From positions 620,001-684,000 of the forward strand of contig NW_026570247.1 in NCBI RefSeq assembly GCF_019649055.1: a stretch of DNA of 64,000 bases, written 5' to 3'. The DNA is from Paramacrobiotus metropolitanus (taxonomy: Eukaryota; Tardigrada; Eutardigrada; Parachela; Macrobiotidae). Below, in pieces: positions 58,001-64,000 of the stretch. The position numbers were made by a program, and so were the translations under genes. Below the pieces are notes generated by a model, which did not search any database, was not told the origin of the DNA, and saw only the letters and a program-made list of their open reading frames with translations. The stretch's first letter is position 1. Every line of letters starts with the position of its first letter.

Positions 58001-59310
58001 TGGCGAACTGGCTGCCGAAGACGCAGTCCTTCCGCGTGATCTTCGAGTACGTCAAACCGGACAAACCGGATCCTGGGGTAGAGTTCACCGGGAAGGATAT
58101 CGTGCATCTTCCCGGGATGGCGCAAACCGAGTACGAATTAAAGTTCCGGGCGCTGCGGGATAAAGATGTTAACCAGGTTTGTTTCTAGTAATTTTGGCCA
58201 GTTGTTCCGATAAAGTATTGAAATACGGCACTGTAGGTTTACACGTACCGGGTGGTCTTCCGATGCGATGACGGGGAGTTCCAGCATTTCGACATCCAGT
58301 ACCGGATCGTCAAGGGTCCGCCGTACGAGCCCAAAACCTTAACTGCCACGGTGCGCAGTCTGAAGAGGGAATCCGTAAAGATCCGTAATCCGCTGGAGAC
58401 CCCGATAACAGTCACCTGTGCGGTTTCCGGAGCGCCGGCCGATCTGGTCATCGACCCGGTGAGCGCGGTGACGATTGGCGGGAAGAAGGAGCTGGAGGTG
58501 TTCATGGAATATTTCCCACTGAAACCCGGAAGCGTTCAAGTACGAAACTTATTTTCGAAGAAAGTTTTTATTTTAACATTTGTGACCTTTCAGATGCGCC
58601 TGGATGGCGGAAGTATGGAGCTCGGAATGTTCTCCATGGACATCACCCTCCAAGCCCTCCCCGCCCCACCCGAACCACCGATCCTCTGCGAAACAGCGCT
58701 GGGCAGCACCTCCACCCACACCTGCAAGATCCTCAACTATTCGCGCAACCGCGCTGACTTCACCATCAAACTGGTGGAAGGCGGCATGGACTTCCAGTTA
58801 TCCGGGGATAAAACCGTCGTCTCCCTTCTCCCGGGTTCCTCCACCGCCCCCACGGAGCAACTCATCGAGGTGACCTTTGACCCGTCCCAACTGGGCGACA
58901 CCCGCGGCCGGCTGACCGCCTCATCCCCTTCGGCCGGGGAGTTCATCTTCCCCTTGGTCGGGCGCTGCACCCGCCCCAAACCCCGGGGACCCTTCACCGT
59001 CACCGGCAGCGAGACGGTGCCGGTCCTGGAGTTCCGCAATCCTTTTAACCGGACGTGCAGTTTCACGGTGAGCCTGAGCAACCGGCTGTTCCAGTGCCGG
59101 GAGAGTCTGGAGGGTGTCAAGGCGAAGAAGAGCGTGGTGGTGCCGGTGACCTTTAATGCCGGGGCCTTGGATGGGGGACTGGTGGAGGCCGTGCACGGCG
59201 GCGGTGGGACGGTGTCGGCGCAGTTGACCATCGTGGTGAAGGCTGAGGGTGGCGGGCCTGCGGTGGAGGAGGGGTGTTCGTGGGTGTACTATCTGCAGGC
59301 GGAAGTGTAG
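43044..59310 (+). CDS. HYDIN: HYDIN-like central-pair protein with ASH/MSP repeats and a P-loop kinase-like domain (6 exons)
   Basis: Exons are 43044-43835, 43924-46302, 47386-49857, 52945-58176, 58237-58539 and 58594-59310. After five one-base corrections the phases agree throughout, giving about 3,965 residues (human HYDIN is about 5,100). The chain is a string of immunoglobulin-like ASH/MSP modules, seen as repeated TVNFG, ILDFGVLSKYD, VTFGSI, VLDFGVCRVGDEV, and VTF or LTF strands closing each module. Near residue 700 is a P-loop, IHGPPSCGKSTLAKSLAKYY, with a downstream SIDKII, as in the adenylate-kinase-like insertion of HYDIN. HYDIN is a C2b projection component of the central pair in motile cilia and flagella, needed for normal beating. 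Introns range from 54 bp to 3.1 kb. The chain is unusually dense in TGACCTTT/AAAGGTCA (at least 23 in exons). The five frame changes (46061, 49234, 52977, 54571, 56031) all sit at base runs and look like assembly indels, not decay. Confidence 0.85.
45229..45330 (+). other. P-loop (Walker A) region of the HYDIN kinase-like domain
   Basis: Encodes GIIFLIHGPPSCGKSTLAKS, a canonical GxxxxGKST Walker A (GPPSCGKST), followed by the start of the nucleoside-kinase-like fold. Intact in sequence, so nucleotide binding is plausible. The region after it is followed by a Pro/Lys-rich linker (PPTAKPQKAPKPAPPHAKPP). Confidence 0.75.
49858..52944 (+). other. HYDIN intron 3 (3.1 kb), repeat-containing
   Basis: The largest intron of HYDIN. 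Two places share CCATGTCGG-CTAACACGCAT (50109 and 51450) and two share the palindrome TGACCAGTGGTCA (50268 and 51236), suggesting remnants of a repeated element. No internal gene is supported. Confidence 0.5.
58540..58593 (+). other. 54-bp in-frame intron of HYDIN
   Basis: GTACGA at the 5' end and TGTGACCTTTCAG at the 3' end. The intron is 54 bp, a multiple of three, and has no stop, so retention would add 18 residues. Its interior is AT-rich, unlike the exons, and its 3' splice region includes a TGACCTTT. Confidence 0.7.
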
Positions 59311-59701
59311 TCGGTTGTGGGGAAATATTTGCGTGATTAATACGATTATTTATCGCTTGTCCTTGTTAATAAACTATAACGTCATCTAATTCTTTAGCGG
59401 TGTTATACGTATAATTTTATTGCGATGATTTGCCGGATGATCGAAAAAATGGCGGTCTGTTGTCTGTAGATCCATCCAATGTTCGAACAATTAACTGTAG
59501 CACGGAAAAAAGCAGTGCTAGTGCAGTTTTTTTATTTTTTCGCAGTCGCTTTGGTTTTAATAAATTATGCGATTATCGGGGAACCTGTCGCTTAGGAACA
59601 CAATCTTCTTTTGCAATTACTACACATTTAAAAAAAAAACAGTGAAAATGCAGGAGAATATATACGAAATTATACAGTACATAGCATTAATGATTTAATC
59701 T
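59311..59701. other. Short intergenic spacer
   Basis: No coding or repeat feature seen between the HYDIN stop and the start of the Ig-domain gene. Confidence 0.5.
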
Positions 59702-62518
59702 ATGAAAAAAAGCCGCAGTACTGGAGTAACTTGGATACGCCTGGTGATCATGATTGAAGCTACAGCAGTAGCAGCAGCGTGCGGACCCGTGGTGCGGATA
59801 GGCCACAACAGCAACGACACACAGACCAGCACCACACGTAAGTCCGTACGATGGAGAAGATTTGCTATCGGCACACTGGTTTAGTTTTTGGAAAGCCTTA
59901 CGTGTGTCACGGCGTGCTGTACGACTTTGCAGCTAATCGCAATCCATTGACGACACTCAGCCTGGTGTTGTGTAAACGGCTCAAAGAGTGGATTTATCTG
60001 ATCGACGCGCTTAATGGTTCTGGTTGATCAAATCACCTTGGTACAGCGTCCACGGGAGACGTTTCTATTGACATTTGTCACCAGCAGTACGGCCGAGTTG
60101 CCTACCACTGCAAGGGCACACCGATGGTTTGCTGACCCTGTCTTGCTGATCGACAACTTTCTGACGACATTGTGCTGAGTGAACTGAGTTCAGGGTGAGC
60201 GCAATGTAGTCAGCTCGGCCTTGCACAAACTTTCAGCGAGTGACAGAAGCGTTACCGTAGGAAACTGGTCATCTATTTCTAAAAGCTTTCGTTGTCAATA
60301 AGATTTTACGAAGGTCTAGCCAACCGACAAACTGAAACATTCTATTGGAGTTTGTTGCGAAGAGAAATGAATAAAAATGTCCAGGTACTTCAGAAACCCT
60401 AATTTTAAATTCTACAGATAATAACGAATTCCAACAAAACAGGTTTCTGTTGTCCTTTTTTAGCGTATAAGATGCACTAAATAAAAGCGAAAAGGGAAAA
60501 ATTAATGGGAATATTATTAAAAATAAGTACAAACTTAACCACCAGATCTCAGCCATATCTGTACACTCATAATTCGTGCACTCATCGAGTGCTCACTTCC
60601 GTTGTCGATGCTCGGTGAGAATAAAACTGCCCCACGACCACCCACCTAACCAGGGCAGCGTCACCGACCCTCTCAGAAAAATCTATTTTTTTGCAGGATG
60701 ACAGAGTAACCATAGAGTATAATACCTAAAAAAATAGTATCATCTGCCATGGTCAGTAGGGTGCAGCCAAAACAAAATTTAAAAGTTAAATATTTGCTAT
60801 GTTATAGCCTATGGCCAATGCATTGCTTCGTACTTTAAGCACATTTACGATTTAATACAAACCACTTGAATGCGCTATCGTACGAGGCCTGTGTGTGTTC
60901 AATATTCTCCGTTAACCGTTTTCGTTTCTGAAGCGGGCCTGTAGGAGGTAATTAACAATATTTTGTAAGAGCTAGATTAGCGGGCGTAAATACTTCCATT
61001 TCGATTCGCGCTATCAGTTTTTATCACATACTGCTAGCACGAAAACCGAGGTAATAAAGAGGACCTACAGATCATCTCTAAAATTAAATAATTAACTGTC
61101 ATCTCTAGCCCGTTTCAGAAACGGGAAGCCGAGAATACTCAGCGTACATAATCCTCGTACGATACCACATGAAGTGGTTTGTGTCAAATCGTAAAAGTGC
61201 TTGAAGTACGAAGCAATGCCCGCAATGGGCCCAGACTCAAACTCTGACTCTGACTGCTCAAAGTCTGACTCTGACCGCTCAAAGTCTGACTCTGATTCTG
61301 AAGGTTTCTTAGGTTTCTTAATAGGGTTCTTAGGGTTAGGTTTCTTACGTTTCTTAGGTCTCTTAGTTGTCTTAGGTTTCTTAGGTTCCTAGGTTTCTTA
61401 GGTTTTTTAGGTTTCTTAGGTTTCTTAGGTTTCTTAGTTGTCTTAGGTTATTCTTAGGTTATTCAGTCAGAGTCAGAGTTCTGACAGTCAGAGTCAGACT
61501 TTGAGTAGTCAGAGTTTGAGCGGCCAGAGTCAGAGTTTGAGCGGTCAGAGTCTGAGTCAGAGCTTGAGCGCGGGCCGAAGCGAAGCAATGCATTGGCCAT
61601 AGGCTATAACATAGCAAATTTTTAACTTCTAAATTCTGTTTGGCCACGCCCTATTGACCATGGCAGATGAAACTATTTTTTTAAGCATATCCCAGTATTA
61701 CTCTGCAATCCTGCAAAAAATGAAATTTTTAGGAGAGGGGGGCCGGTGACGCTACCCTGGTAAATCGTACAATTCTGCATAGCTGAGTTAGTTACCAACC
61801 TTATGATGTTTAGTACCACCTTCTTAATTTTCCCTTCACTCCACTTTGTTATGCCGGCAGAGTTTGAACTGGACAAGAGCGTTACTCGTCGTGAAGTAGA
61901 CAAGAAAGAAAACGAAGAGAGCCTTCCTCTGGTGTCAGTAATACAAGCCAGTCTAGGAGAGGATATTGGAATGTATTGCACCTACTACGGTGATAAAGGC
62001 CGGTGTCACTGCAGTCCGGCGTCGAACCTGGTGTGGCGCTATCAAGACCGCCTGCTCGATAAAGACACTGCGGCGGTGCTGGGGCATGTCTCCGTGAAAA
62101 ATCTTAGGAGCTGGAGCTATTTCACTATTCACAATGTTACTAGTACGTCTTACGGAAAAGTCGAATGTCTGCGCCTCTGTGGTATCGACAGATATTGTTT
62201 GGTCCAGAGATTTCTTATTAGAGCACCAAGTTAGTTCCTACATTCCTAGCGTACTGCCCATATTATATTTCGACAACATAACTTTTTTAAAACTACCTTG
62301 TGCGAGAATTATTACAACAGCGATTAAACCTAGCGGGAGCTGAAGGGACTGCAGCAGCCGTTTTGCTAGAAATTTACGGGAAATGGCTTCCAGTCATTCT
62401 TGAAAATTTCATTGCGCAGTCTACTGGATTATCAGCGCGCTGTGTTCTTGCGGGGCTGCTGCCATGCTTATCATCCTTGAGGAAAAATTTCCACCTCGGT
62501 TGGAGTGAAGCAGTTTAA
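59702..62518 (+). CDS. Secreted Ig-like-domain protein (3 exons)
   Basis: Exons are 59702-59837, 61861-62229 and 62355-62518, phases 1 and 1; 222 residues. Exon 1 encodes a signal peptide (WIRLVIMIEATAVAAACG) and ends at a strong donor (GTAAGT). Exon 2 has an acidic stalk and one Ig-like domain: IGMYCTYY (B strand), LVWRYQDRLL (C strand with the core Trp), WSYFTIHNVTSTSYGKVEC (E and F strands with the second Cys). Additional cysteines (CHC, LRLC) are unusual. Exon 3 gives a partly hydrophobic end (LSARCVLAGLLPCLSSL). Secreted or surface-bound adhesion or immune recognition is plausible from the fold. Exon 3 is the least certain part: an upstream acceptor would instead give a short tail IKPSGS. 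The first intron hosts a nested fold-back element. Confidence 0.55.
61217..61573. mobile_element. Fold-back element nested in the first, with tandem-repeat arms
   Basis: Flanked by the direct repeat CGAAGCAATGC (about 61206-61216 and 61574-61584), which is single in the intact left arm, so it looks like an 11-bp target duplication. The two ends are inverted copies of 22-bp units like CTCAAAGTCTGACTCTGAC (left 61231-61302, right 61467-61565). The centre is a TTAGGTTTC-type repeat. No coding capacity. Confidence 0.65.
61297..61460. repeat. TTAGGTTTC-type tandem repeat
   Basis: Imperfect 9-bp and 10-bp units (TTAGGTTTC, TTAGTTGTC) repeated about 16 times in the centre of the nested fold-back element. 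Confidence 0.85.
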
Positions 62519-64000
62519 AGATCGCTGCAGAAAATTTAAAGCACTTAAACTTTCTGCAACGATCTTTTCTCATTCATATTTTGATTTGTCATATCGTACG
62601 GTGAGGATAGTGAGCGGTATCCACCGAAGCCAAAAGTAACCAGGTACATACGATGGGATGCTGTGATTACTGCAATCAATTGCTCTTCCCCATTTATTAC
62701 GCTAATTTCTATAATTATGTCGTATCCTGTGGTATATGTACGACCTTCCCGGTCGCGTGTATTGCTGGGTTATAACCTTGCTTATTCCTGACTTATACCT
62801 GGTTACCGATATGACTTGTGCTGTTACCACGTACAAGTGCACGTAGCAGTCACTAGTCAGTACGAGTACTGCGCAGTGCGCACTATCAGTAGACAGTAGG
62901 CCTACGTACTCGGCATCCTTATTGTGTTCGCTTTGTTTCGTATCCCTCACATATCCCGTCTAATTTCTTAGGAGGCGGCAATTGGGGTAATTTGCCAGTT
63001 GTCCATCATTTCGTAGCTCTCGCTAGGCAGTCAGTCGTCGGAGGCGGCCGAATGGTGGGAACGATGAGTACGGCACACTCGCTTGTCATAGCCGCGTACT
63101 CCACCCGGCCTTGCCATCGGTCGGAAGCGAAATGGTCCGTCGTCTTCGTCCCGCAATGCCGCGGAGAGAGAACTATTACGGGTATCCACAGGTACCCAGC
63201 TGTCCCAGTAGAACGGCAGCGGTCAGACGCGCCCCATGTACCGGTGTACCCGTCGGGGCGTGGCCTTTTTGGCGTCAAAGTAGACGAAAGCCCGCTCACC
63301 GGCCTACACACCGAGTACACAGTAACCGAACTGTGACCATCATATTCGAACCGTGGTACGAAAATAAGAAATGGATACTTAAAAAGTAATTCTCCTGATC
63401 GCGGAATACGGATATAAAACAGCCAACCAACTGATTGCGTGCATTGGCTTAAAAATAAAATCCGCTTGTGCGCGCAAAACTCAGTTAAGTTTAAAAACTA
63501 CAAGATTTCAAAACTGCAAACGCAAACAAGAATACTTGTAAGCTGTACAGTGTACATATGTACCAAACGGTTTCCTATGGACCGATCTTTCGTCGAACGC
63601 AGTATGCTGATAGATTAACACTAACTAAGAATTTTCCAGCTTTTTCCCAAATTTTTAAATGGCTTTCAGGAGTACTTTTAATATAATACTCAAAACCCCG
63701 AACGGTATGAGAGTGGTCTTCATAGTTATTTGCGTTTATGTGTGCGAAATCTCAAGGAGATCGGTCAATAATGAGGCGTTTGGTACCTCCGTTTGGGTCT
63801 TAACTGGTTGAGATCTTATTTCACCCATAACTCCGCAACCACATGTTGCTTGCATCAATAGTTTTCAGGTCAATTTATACTAATCATTTGGCTGGATAAT
63901 GTATAAAAAATATTAGTGCAAAAACATGTCGGATGCGGGCGAAGCGAAAGATCCCGTGCATGCAAAATGCATGGCATAAAGCTCGCTGATGATAGTGAGT
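62519..64000. other. Terminal intergenic region
   Basis: AT-rich, except for a GC-richer patch near 63010-63330 described separately. No other gene is supported, and no AAAGGTCA occurs here. Confidence 0.5.
63031..63303 (-). pseudogene. Coding-like stretch interrupted by one TGA
   Basis: One minus-strand frame preceded by an acceptor-like TGTGTAG reads AGERAFVYFDAKKATPRR and on to YMGRV, meets TGA (63223-63225), and continues in the same frame as PLPFYWDSWVPVDTR to a stop at 63031. The composition is coding-like against AT-rich flanks. It could be a decayed exon, two exons with a splice I cannot place, or chance. Confidence 0.25.

Larger units (their letters stand above)
60649..61761. mobile_element. 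Palindromic (fold-back) element, host of a nested insertion
   Basis: Long inverted arms: 60649-60833 pairs with 61576-61761 (for example ACCAGGGCAGCGTCACCG against CGGTGACGCTACCCTGGT, and GCCATGGTCAGTAGGG against CCCTATTGACCATGGC). The palindrome continues inward: 60822-60960 pairs with about 61080-61215 (CGATTTAATACAAACCACTT against AAGTGGTTTGTGTCAAATCG). No transposase is seen, so it is non-autonomous. The ends begin CAGGG, as in some hAT elements, but I find no flanking 8-bp duplication. Confidence 0.65.

Noticed and set aside
43044-59310. HYDIN as a pseudogene because of five frame changes
   Set aside because: All changes are one base at base runs, splice phases are restored by single corrections, and no other stop occurs in about 3,965 codons.
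61297-61460. Possible interstitial telomere (TTAGG-like)
   Set aside because: The unit is TTAGGTTTC/TTAGTTGTC with irregular length and lies inside a fold-back element; it does not match a pure TTAGG array.
1-64000. CRISPR array, bacterial operon or prophage
   Set aside because: Spliced genes with GT..AG introns and animal-specific domains; none of the tandem repeats has spacer-repeat structure.

Overview
The window is nuclear DNA of an animal, most likely an invertebrate. Coding blocks are GC-rich, are split by AT-rich introns with GT..AG borders and matching phases, and encode animal protein families: a gustatory-receptor-like 7TM protein, CUB, Ig, a RING-H2 membrane protein, an RIIa-domain protein and the ciliary giant HYDIN. 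An invertebrate-type Gr gene beside HYDIN (which needs motile cilia or flagella) suggests an ecdysozoan with flagellated sperm, such as an arthropod or a tardigrade. I cannot fix the species.

Layout. 1-5 kb: a dispersed tRNA-like repeat family, a 4-exon Gr-like receptor (minus, 2171-4100), a six-copy 32-bp minisatellite just upstream of it and a tRNA-like remnant. 5.5-11.6 kb: three minus-strand secreted proteins: a Thr-rich mucin, a CUB plus beta/gamma-crystallin-like protein, and an unrecognised small protein. 13.2-21.9 kb: a plus-strand, Pro-rich, taperin/phostensin-like gene whose introns carry three different minisatellites. 23.5-24.6 kb: a secreted Pro-rich, Cys-tailed protein. 26.4-29.7 kb: an unrecognised helical protein and an RIIa-domain protein, tail to tail with only 10 bp between stop codons. 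31.2-33.2 kb: a Tyr/Pro/Gly-rich secreted protein. 33.4-36.3 kb: an Arg/Ser-rich protein (minus). 39.6-42.2 kb: a multi-pass RING-H2 E3 ligase. 43.0-59.3 kb: HYDIN, 6 exons, about 3,965 residues, with a P-loop kinase-like domain. 59.7-62.5 kb: a secreted Ig-domain protein whose first intron holds a nested fold-back element. The remainder is AT-rich intergenic DNA.

Two signals cut across genes. First, the exact octamer AAAGGTCA (or TGACCTTT) occurs about 59 times, against about 2 expected, in exons (all frames, both strands), introns and intergenic DNA; it equals the NR4A/HR38-type nuclear-receptor half-site (NBRE). Second, nine coding blocks change frame by one base, almost always next to a short homopolymer, while reading frame and splice phases are otherwise perfect. 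This pattern points to residual assembly indels rather than pseudogenes.

HYDIN and the RIIa protein could both serve the sperm or ciliary axoneme. The several signal-peptide proteins look like secreted or extracellular-matrix products. No operon-like logic is visible or expected.
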